Part shown: one piece after another, positions 53,702 to 64,000 of the stretch | Layout: each line of letters opens with the position of its first letter | How positions within the stretch are numbered: the first letter of the stretch is position 1 | Assembly: GCA_030674155.1 (NCBI GenBank) | Contig: CM060316.1 | Coordinates: 80,716,436 to 80,780,435, forward strand | Source of the DNA: Stramonita haemastoma | Taxonomy: Eukaryota; Mollusca; Gastropoda; Neogastropoda; Muricidae | Length of the DNA stretch: 64,000 bases | Direction: 5' to 3' | Program-made: the position numbers and the translations under genes | The notes under the pieces: model-generated | The model's database searches: none | The model's input: the letters and a program-made list of their open reading frames with translations, nothing else | Told to the model about the DNA's origin: nothing

Positions 53702-56700
53702 ATGATGCGTCAGTTACGCTGGGGTCTAAAAGCGGAGTTCCCTTACACCAAGGTCTTCTTTCTGGGCATTCTTCTGGCAGTGTTGGGCTCTGCATGTGTG
53801 ATAGTATCTGTGGTGGGCATTGTTCAGCTAGCATGGGGCTACTACGTCAGCACCGGCATGTGGGGGGGAGTCACCATCACAGTATCGGGTCTGGCTGCCA
53901 TGTATGCTGCCCGAGCTCAAAGTTCCTTCAGTGCCAGACTGTACTTCTTTCTGTCTATCGTGACATGCCTGGTGTCGTTTGCCATGGTGGTGCTGTCAGC
54001 AGGAGGACTGACCTACAGGAGCAAGTTCTACCATCCCATGAGAATTGACAGCAGCAGGCATAGAGTGACTCTTTTTCTTCATGGTTCTGTGCTGGGTGTG
54101 GGTGTCGTGTCTCTTGCATGTAATCTTCTCTCTGTCATCGTGTGTTGTAAGTTTATAACCAAAGAAAAGAGCAGAGGAGAAGAGACTTTTAAGTTGAGGA
54201 GGTACCGACACAGATTTTCAGATGTGAATACTGCATACAGAGGTAGCTCAAGAGGTAGTCAAGGTACTGTCAGAACTAGCACTAATAGTAGAACACCCTT
54301 GTTTGGATCGGACAGATCTCATAAATATTCACGTCGAACCAGTGAGACAGATAGTACTAACTTGAAAATTCCAGGTGAGCGAGTTTCAAACAGGCGTGAC
54401 TCAGATCGATCCAAAGGGAGTTCACGGTCACGACACTCTCATCATCGTCAGTCATCGTCAGTTTCTCAGCAGAGTCGACAGAGTGCTCCAATGGATGCTG
54501 AAGTCACTACGGTTCTGCTCAGGGATACTGACCACAACCACATGGAAATTACATCCTCTCATTCTACCATTGACAATGCCAGAGACTCCCAGGCAGAGAC
54601 AATGACTGACAATATGTCAGTGCAGCTTGTGTTTGATCCTGATGAAGAACCCCCCCCCCCATATGAAGAAGCCAGACCGCTGACCCTTATCTCCAGTGAT
54701 GGAAATGAATCTGAGACAGAAGCTGTGGATGACAGCAGCAATGTTGTTATTCCCAGCTGCTTACCTCTCAACATCCCAGTGACTCGAATTCGTGCTTGTC
54801 AAATGCAGTCCTTGCAGAGTCAGCCCCCTCCCATGGAGCCCTCATCCAATCAGGTTTGTGAGTATTCTCAGCAGAACAGTGAACAGTGTAGTGCAGAAGT
54901 GGCTGGTGCATCTGTCAGAACTGTCACAGATTCACACAAGCCTGCTGATGCCAGCACCACTGAGAGAGACAATCGCATCAACATGGCCCGAATGACACTG
55001 GCAGATCAGTGGCCTAATGCAGCAGCTTCAGCAGCTCAGTCATCTGCACTGCAGGACAGAGACTCCTCTGATGTTGTCCATTCTGAAGATGGCTCAGCCT
55101 CCCCTGAAATCTGTGCCTTAACTGGGGAAAGAATGACTCCTGTGGCTGCTGTCCAACCTGACTCTGTTGCTGCCAGCAATTCATCAGCTCTTGTGTCTTG
55201 TGTTTCCCAACACAATCCATCCCCTGACTCCAGTGACAGTAGCGTTCCTGGTGAGTTGGTAAAAATCAGTCACAATCCTGCCCCATCTCATCCCCCCAGT
55301 GGGACCGCTTACGCGGTCAGCTCAGAATCTTCAAGTGCCTTACCTGCTGGTATTCATTCACCCAGCTCGGCCTTTAGGCCTGTAGGGAAACGCATTGTAC
55401 CTCTGGCTCATGCATCTCCCTCCAACTCCGTCCCTCTCCACAATGTCTTTTCCCCAATCTCATCACCTGGCTCCGCCCATCATACTGTCTATTCACCAAT
55501 TGCCTCACCCAGTTCAGCGGCTCGTTTTGCATCCCCGACATCACCTCATCGTACAAAGAACATGGCATCATCATCATCAGAGTCCCTTACCAGAGGAAGT
55601 TGTGTGCAGTCACTTTCTTGGAAGAAAGTTCCTCTCCCATCATCGCATAACCACTCCAACAGAACTTCATCAGTTCCTTTCAAAGAAGTGGTTTCTAAGA
55701 CTATACCAGGCCCATCCCAGCCACCTCCTAGAGAAAAAGACACTTTGCCACATTCGCTGCCCAAGCGTGGATCAAAGGACAAGGAGAGAGGATTCTCAAA
55801 GAATTCAGATAACAAAGCTCTAAGAAATCAGCTGACTGGCAATGGTTTAGAATCAGACATTTTGCACAAACAAGAGTCCAAGTTTTCATCCCCTGTGCGT
55901 CGACCCCCTCAGAGGGCACAACCTGCATCAGAGCAGCATACAGGACCAAGCCCAGCTGATGACAGCCATCTGACAGAACAGGGAAATCGATCTGCCTTTG
56001 TTAGCAAACAGCCGGGTAACGTTGGCAGACCTCCTATCAGTGCAAACATTTATCCTGCTGCTACAGGAAAACAGGTTCCTGTGTCTGTTGTCAATTCTCA
56101 GCCTGCCTTTGGTAAACAGGTGCCAGTGTCAGTGGTGGAATCTCATGCTGCTGGAAGGAACAAGCTCTTGGATGGGAACAACATTTACCCATCCAATACA
56201 AGGGGTCATTCCAACAAGGCAGGCCCTCAGACAGCTCCAGCCATGGGCAGCAACCATTCAGCTGGCATCGTCAACTTTCCTCCCGTCAGCAGTCAGCCAG
56301 GTCAGCATTCTTCTGTCACCAACAAGCAATCTGCTGTGCATGCCAGTCCCAGTAAAGTGGTGAGAGACCAGACGGCTGGAATGGATGCAAACTGCCGATC
56401 CACTGGCTGCCAGGCCACAGATGATGGTGGAATTGCCAGCAGCATGGACCGAACTCATCGATGGGTGATGGGGACCTTGCCCTCAGGCACTCGCTTTCAG
56501 GGCACCACCAAAAACACCATACTGATTCATGGGAACAGCAGGAATACCACACTGACCCAGGGTGCAAGAAACAACCCTCTGATGATCCATGCTACTTCCA
56601 GAAATCCAGCACTAGCTCAGGGGGGAGCCAGAAATGCTGCCTTTCCACAAGGGAGCACCAGAAACAGCGCCGTCACTCAGTCTCCAACCAGAAATCCAGT

Positions 56701-57373
56701 GCTGGGTGTTAACTCTTCACCAGAGAGGTCAGCACTGCTGGCTCCTGTTGCCAGACACGGCAATGGAAAGACTCATGGTGTGTGGAGTCGTCCCAGCAAA
56801 ACAGCGCTGAATACAACGGCTGGAGGAGGGGAAGCAGCAGCAGTGCCAGTTTCCTCAACAGCAGTCTGTATGCCTGTGTCCTCTCTAGTTGCCAATGCCT
56901 CCATGTCATGTCCATCTGTCACTGCCTCTGGGTCCTCTCCATCTGCTGCTGCCTCCTTGTCCTCTCCATCTGTTGCTGCCTCCATGTCCTCTCCTCTAGT
57001 CAACACATCTCCATCCTCCCCATCAGTTTCTGCATCCCAGTCAACTTCTTCAGTCAGTGCATCTGAACCACTTGGCATCCCATTGTCGGCATTGGCTGAT
57101 GTTGGTGGACCTCAGGCTGTGCCCCAGAGAGGAGGGGGGGCTTCTTCATCTCGCCTCCCTCGCTATCTTGCAGCCCGACAGGCAGATGGCCAGGCCATGC
57201 TGCCCCAGCCTCTGCAGCCTGTTCCAGTGATTCAGCCTCACCGGCCCCTTCCCCAGCATCCCCAGCAGCCTCTAGCTGATCGCCAGCACCAGCATGCAGT
57301 CAGACAGCTGGGAGATGGAGAACAAGATCTGGATCAGCAGCAAGGAAAGCCCCTCTTCTCCGTTCTGCTATAA
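53702..57373 (+). CDS. Four-pass membrane protein with long disordered tail and PPPY motif
   Basis: About 1,223 residues from ATG 53702, since in-frame stops lie just upstream. Four hydrophobic segments: about 18-40 (VFFLGILLAVLGSACVIVSV), 53-69, 80-102 and 124-148, with a short outer loop and a Cys pair CCK after the last. The rest (about 1,070 residues) is Ser/Pro/Gln-rich and probably disordered. Features: RS-type basic patch near 215-265, acidic stretch leading to EEPPPPYEEA (Tyr 321, a WW-domain ligand of NEDD4-type ligases), SPISSPGSA-type repeats (about 585-620), GKQVPVSVV twice (about 790-810), loose RNxxLxQG repeats (about 930-1000), SSPSVxAS repeats (about 1075-1115) and a Gln/Pro-rich end. 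The 4TM plus PPxY layout resembles CD20-like ENTREP/FAM189 proteins. I cannot confirm that; otherwise unknown. Confidence 0.82.
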   Translation: MMRQLRWGLKAEFPYTKVFFLGILLAVLGSACVIVSVVGIVQLAWGYYVSTGMWGGVTITVSGLAAMYAARAQSSFSARLYFFLSIVTCLVSFAMVVLSAGGLTYRSKFYHPMRIDSSRHRVTLFLHGSVLGVGVVSLACNLLSVIVCCKFITKEKSRGEETFKLRRYRHRFSDVNTAYRGSSRGSQGTVRTSTNSRTPLFGSDRSHKYSRRTSETDSTNLKIPGERVSNRRDSDRSKGSSRSRHSHHRQSSSVSQQSRQSAPMDAEVTTVLLRDTDHNHMEITSSHSTIDNARDSQAETMTDNMSVQLVFDPDEEPPPPYEEARPLTLISSDGNESETEAVDDSSNVVIPSCLPLNIPVTRIRACQMQSLQSQPPPMEPSSNQVCEYSQQNSEQCSAEVAGASVRTVTDSHKPADASTTERDNRINMARMTLADQWPNAAASAAQSSALQDRDSSDVVHSEDGSASPEICALTGERMTPVAAVQPDSVAASNSSALVSCVSQHNPSPDSSDSSVPGELVKISHNPAPSHPPSGTAYAVSSESSSALPAGIHSPSSAFRPVGKRIVPLAHASPSNSVPLHNVFSPISSPGSAHHTVYSPIASPSSAARFASPTSPHRTKNMASSSSESLTRGSCVQSLSWKKVPLPSSHNHSNRTSSVPFKEVVSKTIPGPSQPPPREKDTLPHSLPKRGSKDKERGFSKNSDNKALRNQLTGNGLESDILHKQESKFSSPVRRPPQRAQPASEQHTGPSPADDSHLTEQGNRSAFVSKQPGNVGRPPISANIYPAATGKQVPVSVVNSQPAFGKQVPVSVVESHAAGRNKLLDGNNIYPSNTRGHSNKAGPQTAPAMGSNHSAGIVNFPPVSSQPGQHSSVTNKQSAVHASPSKVVRDQTAGMDANCRSTGCQATDDGGIASSMDRTHRWVMGTLPSGTRFQGTTKNTILIHGNSRNTTLTQGARNNPLMIHATSRNPALAQGGARNAAFPQGSTRNSAVTQSPTRNPVLGVNSSPERSALLAPVARHGNGKTHGVWSRPSKTALNTTAGGGEAAAVPVSSTAVCMPVSSLVANASMSCPSVTASGSSPSAAASLSSPSVAASMSSPLVNTSPSSPSVSASQSTSSVSASEPLGIPLSALADVGGPQAVPQRGGGASSSRLPRYLAARQADGQAMLPQPLQPVPVIQPHRPLPQHPQQPLADRQHQHAVRQLGDGEQDLDQQQGKPLFSVLL

Positions 57374-58344
57374 TGTGTTCAATGGATTCCTAGTTATAAA
57401 TCAGTCACCAGATGATTTCTTTAATTTATAAATCATTTTGTTTGGTTTTATGTTCAATATTGTTCATTTTCAATGATATGTGGAGGCAGTGAATCTCTTT
57501 CTCAATTCAACAAGGAGCTTTCTTTTTTTGTTGAGTTTTGAACATGTAATGATGTATGAAATTATGAATTCAGAAGTTTGGCATTTTTTGGAGTTTTTTT
57601 GTTTGGTTTTCATTTCTTGCATTTAAATGAATCATGATATTCCACATTGTGGTATTATGCAAACTTTTGGACTCTTTGTCTCAGACTGGAAATGTGACAA
57701 TTTTGCCTGTGCAATCTTTTGGAATACATGATACATTTTTTCATCTTAGAATTGAAAATTGGTTGAGAACTGTTGCTTTCAAAAATATGCTACTCTTTCT
57801 TTTGAAATTAAACTTGTATTCCACTGTTTGTAATTGTAGTGTTTGCTGATAGTTAATCTTGGGAGTTGGAAAAGTATACATCTGTGTCATTTCTGGTCAA
57901 GTGCATTTACCAGATGGACAGGTCAGTCTTATTACACATAATGAACACATGTAGTAGTGCGCCGCAGGTTCTCCTAGTCACCTTGGAGCTTCTTGGCCAC
58001 TGGTGAAAAAGTATGTGCAGTATCCCTAATACAGTAATAGTAATACTATAGTATTAAAGTGAGTGAGAAACACACACCTGTGTAATATATTGAACATTTA
58101 TAAATGTTGTTCCCATCTGCTTCCTAGAAAGCAACAAGTTACCCAGCTAAATCAGTAAATGTTACTTTTTTAAAAATTTGTTTTATAAATCTATCTTCTT
58201 TTTTTTGGTCACAGTTTTGACTTATTTGAAGTATTTCACAATTTGGGAATATACTATAGTATTACAGTATTGATTCAAATTATTATCTCTAAAGAACAGT
58301 TATGTTTATTGTTACTGAATGAGTCCTGATTTTCATCTTAATGG

Positions 58345-58404
<60 letters not shown>

Positions 58405-58568
58405 AGAAATAACTGGGTGTTTTGTTTTTGTTGTGTTTTTTATTTTGGGACAAATCGTGTCAGGAAATCCCTTGGTTACATCTGTAAAAAGCTTCATTTT
58501 ATGACAATGAGGTTACAAGTACATGTATTTGGAGGGAATGCATGGGTGCATGCAAGCATGTGTGTGTG

Positions 58569-58599
<31 letters not shown>

Positions 58600-60325
58600 A
58601 TGCGTGTACACATGTACATGCATGCATGCATGCTAATGCGTATATGTCATGTGTGAAGAGAGAGATCTGTTGTTCTGTGCAATGCAATTTTTATTGATAT
58701 TAACCACTTATTTTTTTAGCACACAATCATTGTGTTGATCTTCATTATAATCACTTATATCAGACATATTCAGTATTCAGATCTGTCTGAACTGAAAGCA
58801 TGGCTTTCAGTCAGATTTTTTTTTTCAGTATTTATATATGGATGATCTCAGCTTCAGAGCACAGAAGTGTGATGGTTTTGTTCATATTTTTTAGTGGAAA
58901 ATTTTTTTTTCATAAAAGTGTGGTTGTTCTTTATTTTTAAAAAAAAAAGATTCTCGGTGTTTAGTTCTCTTTAACTTTATGCCTACAGGTGACTCTGGTC
59001 TGGCTTGTTTCAGACCATGTCTTATGTGGTTAAAGCACTGACTTAGTCTGACAGTGAAGTGTTCAGTCTGCCTGAGAAATTAAACTTGTGTATCATAGAT
59101 GTTTTTAGAAGTTTGATTAAAAAGTTTAATTACTTTTTTTTATCAATGAATCTTGAATAATGAAAACATTAGTTTTGTTACATCTGTGGTTATTTATTTA
59201 CTTAAACAGATGGTAGTGTTTCAGTTTTAGAGTATGATTTATTCTCGGTTATATCTGAGCTGAAGTGGGCATTAACTTAGTTAAGACACGTTTACATCAT
59301 ACTTCCTTGTTTGTGCGGTAATTTCGTCAAACTTGTTGCCTTTTCGTTCAAGAATGAGGCAGCACCTTGATGCAAAAATGTCAAAATAATGTTCTTTGCA
59401 TATATTTATGCATGTGTTATTGAGTTTTACCTTTGTATTTTTCCTCTTTGTGTATGTTATTACAAAGCAATTCTCCTGGCAGCAACGATTTGTTCTGTCT
59501 AAATGGCTCTTATGAATTATATTTGATATTGTAGACAAATGAGCAGTTTAAAGAAGAAATGAAATACCGGTTACTAAGAAATGAAAGACTGGTAAAACCA
59601 ATCTTAATGCCAAACCGGTATCCACTATCATTGTATGCTACATTATTATTGTGTGTATCACTGTATGTGTCTGACTTGGCAAGGATTTGGAAAAAGGATT
59701 CAGTGCAACTAGTATAAGTCTTGAGAATATGTAGGTCTGTATAATGATGTAGTTTTGTCAGATTACTTGCATATTTTTAATTGTGGTTGCTCTTTGGTGT
59801 GTCTAAATGTTTATGCAATATCACATGAACCACGCACTTCTTTTGCTTTTTATTTTGGAGAGAATTCCTTTTATACAGCTTTTGGAGATATCATTTTATT
59901 TACTGTGCTAAATGATTTCATGTTTGAAAAGCAAAGTTATTTTATACATTAGTTTGCACTTGATGTATCATTTTTGCATTAGATTGTATTTTTAATCATA
60001 TCATACAATTCTATTTGCCGGTCCTTTAAGTCTAACTGACAAATGGAGCATTTTATATATAAAAAAAACAAACAAACTAACAACTGAGAATTGAGAATGC
60101 TTTGCTAAAATGAGTTGTTTGTCTTCAAGCTTTCAGTATTGTGGGATTTTTGTTTTGTTGTTTTTGATAAAGCTGAGGTTTTTGCTTTTTTTGTTGGACC
60201 TTGTAAATAGCATTCACGACAAATGCAAATCATTTTGTTTGCTTTTGCGTTATTTATTAAATGCTGTCTCTGCGTGTGCTTTTCTATGTTGAGACTATTT
60301 AAAAGTTATTTTAAGCAAATTTATG

Positions 60326-60399
<74 letters not shown>

Positions 60400-60760
60400 C
60401 ACAAATATTTTTGAATGTGTTCAATCAATAATATTATTTATTAGCTATTATTTTAAATCTGTTTGTGTCATATCAAATGCATTTGTAGACAGTGTAAAGA
60501 TTCAGACTATCAAATTAACTACTATTGATAAAATTGTTTTCTTGTTATAGAATTGATAATAGAATTAGAAGTGAAAGGGAAGGAAATCATTACTTTTGAT
60601 AATAAAAGTTTTAGTTGTGTGTTTGTAAAGGTGTGTAGGTAGTGATTGTTTGAATCAGAGTGTTTCTTTTTATATGATTTTTAATTTCAAGGCAAAATGT
60701 TTATTGGAAAGACAGAGAAGAAGAATTTTTATGACCATAGAATAAAGACACGAGATGTTT
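57374..60760 (+). other. Probable long 3' UTR and flank of the membrane-protein gene
   Basis: AT-rich, no ORF of note. GT tracts at 58346-58401 and 58560-58600; TA tract at 60332-60400. AATAAA occurs at about 60602 (gataataaaagt) and about 60740 (agaataaagac), possible polyadenylation sites. Confidence 0.4.
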
Positions 60761-62472
60761 TTGTTTTGCTAAAAAGATTTTAATTAATAAAAAACAAAAC
60801 AAAATCAAACTATGCAATTTGTAATGAAATGCTAAGCATAATTTATTCTTTTCTTAGAAATTTTTAAAAGATCTATATAATCAATATTTTCATTGAAATT
60901 TCAGCGCAGATCTACTTTTGTTTATTGACGTGTGTGTGTGTGCAAAACTAGAGTAGTGTTTATTCATTCATTATTGCATAAAACCTTCAGTTAATTTGAA
61001 AATATGATATTGAAAATGTGCAATTGTTAAGTTTTGTATATAGGCTATTCAGCTGGTTGTGTACTGGGCTTCTGCTTTTTCTCTACTTCTCGCCTGTTCA
61101 TCTCTTTCTTCATTGCAGTTTAATTGGGTGGGCTTATTTGTGTTTTTTATGATAAAGGGAGGGGGGTTATATTTGAAGGGAATTGTTTGTGGTTAATCAC
61201 ATCTAATTACAACAACGAAGAGACTGCTTTACAGTAAATTCTTTGAAAAATTTTCTTGAAGATAAACTTGATAATGATGGAAATAGGAAAGGGTGGAAGA
61301 TAAACGTGATTATTACTAAAATATGAAAATAAAAAGGGTAGGTGGATTGTTCAATTTTTCAGCATAATCCGCCACATATCACAATGATACATGCAGTCAT
61401 ATCTGGAGTGCACTTATTCATCGAAGTTTGACCTCTGATCAGGAATGATTTTACTGCCTGCTCTTTCTGTCCAATCAGAGCTTGTATGATATGAATTAAA
61501 ATCCAGTTGCTTTCTTTTTCTCCTTTTTACTTTTTATGTAATTAATGGGATTCTTTTGTTTGTTGATTATTCATTAAGAGTTTTATTATCATAGTGTGGT
61601 TCACAATGTGTAAGTCCAATCCAAAGAAATTAGACACTATTTCATCTTTTTTGTTGTTTTTTGTATAGTTTACATATGTGTAGAAGCTAATGATTAGAAT
61701 GAAGTGTCCTGTTTAGGGATTTTTTGTGTGTTGGCGGAAGATGAAGTTGTCCTACAATAAATGTATTAAGAGTTTTTTTTTGTTTGTGAAAATGTTCTAC
61801 TGCTCTCCTTTTAGTATGGAAAACATGAATTTAAAATTGTTCTCAAATGTGTGTGTGTGTGCATGTGCGTGTGTGTGTGTGTGTGTGCGTGTGTGTGCGT
61901 GTGTGTGCGTGCATGTGTATGTTTTTCAGCATGTGTGTTCACATATGTTTTCACATGTATTCATGAAAAAAATCCCTGATGTATGCTTGATCATATGGGC
62001 AGTTTGAAAACAAAAGAGTTTGGTTTATATTATGGATGATTACAATTGCACAATCATCAGTTTAAAGATAAACAAAAAAAAAACTTCATGGATTGTTTGC
62101 CAGTAAATATGTGGGGTTGGAAAAAGTGATCCTTGCACAGATAATCCCAGACAGAACTGGACAAGTGCCTTAAACAGAAATGTGGTAACATATATTTGTA
62201 AAATTACTTTCTGTGACCTGACATTACACAACCAAAAGAAGGAAAAAAGGAACAAACTGTGACACTGGGAAGTTAAACTCGGTGTACACATGTGTGAAAT
62301 TTGATTTCATTTTTGACCTGCATGCTTTTGAAATTTCACTTCTGATTGATAAAGAAAATTATTGTGACATTACAATGCATACATACTGCTTCGTGTGAAT
62401 ATAATCATGATCCTGATGTCTCATGAACAAGCTTGTTTGTTTACGTGTACTTGGATTTGATCATGCATAAAT
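60761..62472. other. Intergenic DNA with (GT)n
   Basis: GT/GC tracts at 61849-61919. No supported gene. Confidence 0.5.
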
Positions 62473-62900
62473 GTGACGCTCCACCACGAAATGAGTCACT
62501 TAGCACCTGTCCCACTTTTCTGCAAGGAGCCATTTCAGGAGGTGGGGGTCAGGTTGTCGATTTTTAGATTTCTATTGATTATAAAACGATAGTCATTGTT
62601 CTACCTTGTAATGAAATATCAAGTCATAATTTTATATCCTTTTGGCTTTTTGCCTCTAAATTTGTTTTGAAAATACCCAAGCCCTCATTCTGACAACATA
62701 TTACAATGCTAAACTTGTCAATTTCTCATTTTGTCATTTCCTGCAGTTTGTCATTTCAATCTGCAAAAACTTTTGATAGAATTGTTTGATTTTCAATCTG
62801 CTTTTGCATTGTATAAGCATTTTATTGCACATTAGAAACATTTCAATAACTAAAAATTGACCTCTGGTGCAGTATGACTCATTGTGTGGTGGAGCGTCAC
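62473..62900 (+). mobile_element. MITE with GTGACGCTCCACCAC termini, copy 2
   Basis: 428 bp. Left end GTGACGCTCCACCACGAAAT then GAGTCA; right end TGACTCATTGTGTGGTGGAG then CGTCAC, an inverted match. The interior corresponds to 12088-12506 in reverse. No coding capacity. Confidence 0.9.
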
Positions 62901-64000
62901 TAATATCTTTTAAAAAAAACAAACAAACAAACAAAAAACCACTGTCCTTGTACTTGGATATTTTTAAAAATTTTTATTTGTGAATATGAATGTGCTCTGT
63001 TTGTGTTAGAGGAAACTTCTGTGCTGTATACATTTAATCATAAATGCTTAAATTTTTTTTTTTTTAAACAAAGCTATATTATTGATACATGATGAATGTT
63101 CAGGGCTTCCCATTCAATGTTTCTGGGGATTCTGAATTGATTGGGAAAATGCACATAATTTTCTTTTTTTAGATTGCCCTGAGCAGCACAAAGTTTACAG
63201 CTGAAGGAGTCTGGAATTGCCTCTCTATTGAGTCAGAAAATTTTTTTAAAGAATTTTCGTGTCTGCTGTGCTTTCCTCAGGGATTTTTTTTTAAAAAGGA
63301 GACTAGAATTACAAAATTATTTGTGTACAGTAGTGCCAGCAAGGTCTAGAGAGCAAAACATGCAGAGTAGTTCATATTTCACAGAACTGACAGTCTTGTT
63401 AGCATGTCTACAGCTTAAGTTATGATATGCTGAATTATATTTTCCAAAAAACCACTTCCAAGAAATTTATTTTCTCAATGCGGGAAATAAAAATGATTCT
63501 GAAGAGAGACTCCAGAACTTTAATTGAGGCGCTGTGCTGGCCCTGGGGTTTTGTAGAAGAAGAGACAGTGGGGAGCCCTGTTGTTGTCAAGACAGTCTGG
63601 CAAAGCACATGAGTGTGGAGTTGTCAAAATTGTCTGATCATTTATGTAGTTGCTGTGAAATTGATGTGACTAAATGGTGAACTTTTTTGGTGCAAAGCAG
63701 CAGAATGGCGTGCTCACTTTAGCAGCCAAGCCCAGTGTTATTGCAACAGACTGCAGCAAATTTGTTACTTTTTTTTTATCATTCATCACTTTATGAATAA
63801 TATACATGTATGCTACTTACATTTGCAATTTTTCAAGAGGTAGAGGTTAGTCATGTTGTTGCAGTTGTACTTATGTAGTTTTGAAAACAAAACTTTATCA
63901 GAGGGAGATGATGTTTCTCTCTAAAAGCATTTTCATGAATACATTTTATACAGAATATTTTTTACGATGTCTGTATATTACTACAAGTGTTTGAAGAGAA
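62901..64000. other. Intergenic DNA, nothing recognised
   Basis: AT-rich with A- and T-runs. No supported gene, repeat family or RNA. Confidence 0.5.

Noticed and set aside
54650..54660. Frameshift at the C-run in the membrane-protein gene
   Set aside because: The frame stays open for 2.7 kb beyond it, with consistent codon content on both sides.
56773..57078. Minus-strand acidic repeat frame opposite the tail of the membrane-protein gene
   Set aside because: Antisense shadow of the SSPSVxAS repeat region on the plus strand.

Overview
The window is animal nuclear DNA. It has spliced genes with GT/AG introns, dense (CA)n, (GA)n and (TA)n microsatellites, tRNA-derived SINEs, several classes of non-LTR retrotransposon and many DNA-transposon remnants. 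The mix (2A-bearing CR1-type LINE, RTE-type LINE, tRNA-headed SINEs, very long GT/CA tracts) fits a lophotrochozoan, most likely a marine mollusc such as a gastropod. That assignment is inference; no species marker is present.

Three host genes are supported. (1) At the left edge the last exon of an MGAT5-type N-acetylglucosaminyltransferase ends at 2368 (+). (2) A complete six-exon PSMD10 (gankyrin, 26S proteasome assembly chaperone) gene runs on the minus strand from the ATG at 35517 to the stop at 14642. All splice phases agree, but exon 3 is 146 nt instead of 147, so one base is missing as given. (3) At 53702-57373 (+) a single large coding exon encodes a roughly 1,223-residue four-pass membrane protein with a long disordered tail and a PPPY motif; upstream it has an acceptor site and short upstream ORFs.

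The rest is mostly mobile DNA. From 2832 to 7703 lies an almost intact CR1-type LINE (minus) with a 1,223-residue ORF2 and an ORF1 that opens with a hydrophobic segment directly followed by a 2A ribosome-skipping motif; (GA)n/(TC)n tracts bound it on both sides. PSMD10 introns carry a full-length RTE-type LINE (18356-21690, 12-bp target duplication), two 5'-truncated LINEs (25.9-28.8 kb), several SINEs and a 1.88-kb terminal-inverted-repeat element (33365-35246). The same 1.88-kb element recurs at 50900-52780. Inside it a short dyad, GTAAC-N3-GTTAC, recurs about every 185 bp; this is the least explained structure in the window.

From 37.6 to 44.2 kb several insertions are nested: a LINE with an RNase H domain is split by a TTAA-flanked element, which contains a foldback-like segment and a pogo-type transposon, which contains a SINE; a second SINE with an 11-bp target duplication splits the zinc motif of the same LINE. 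Three further TIR families are present: two copies of a 0.42-kb MITE with GTGACGCTCCACCAC ends, and two larger elements starting CAGTGTT/CAGGGTT. The remaining intergenic and intronic DNA shows no gene I can support.
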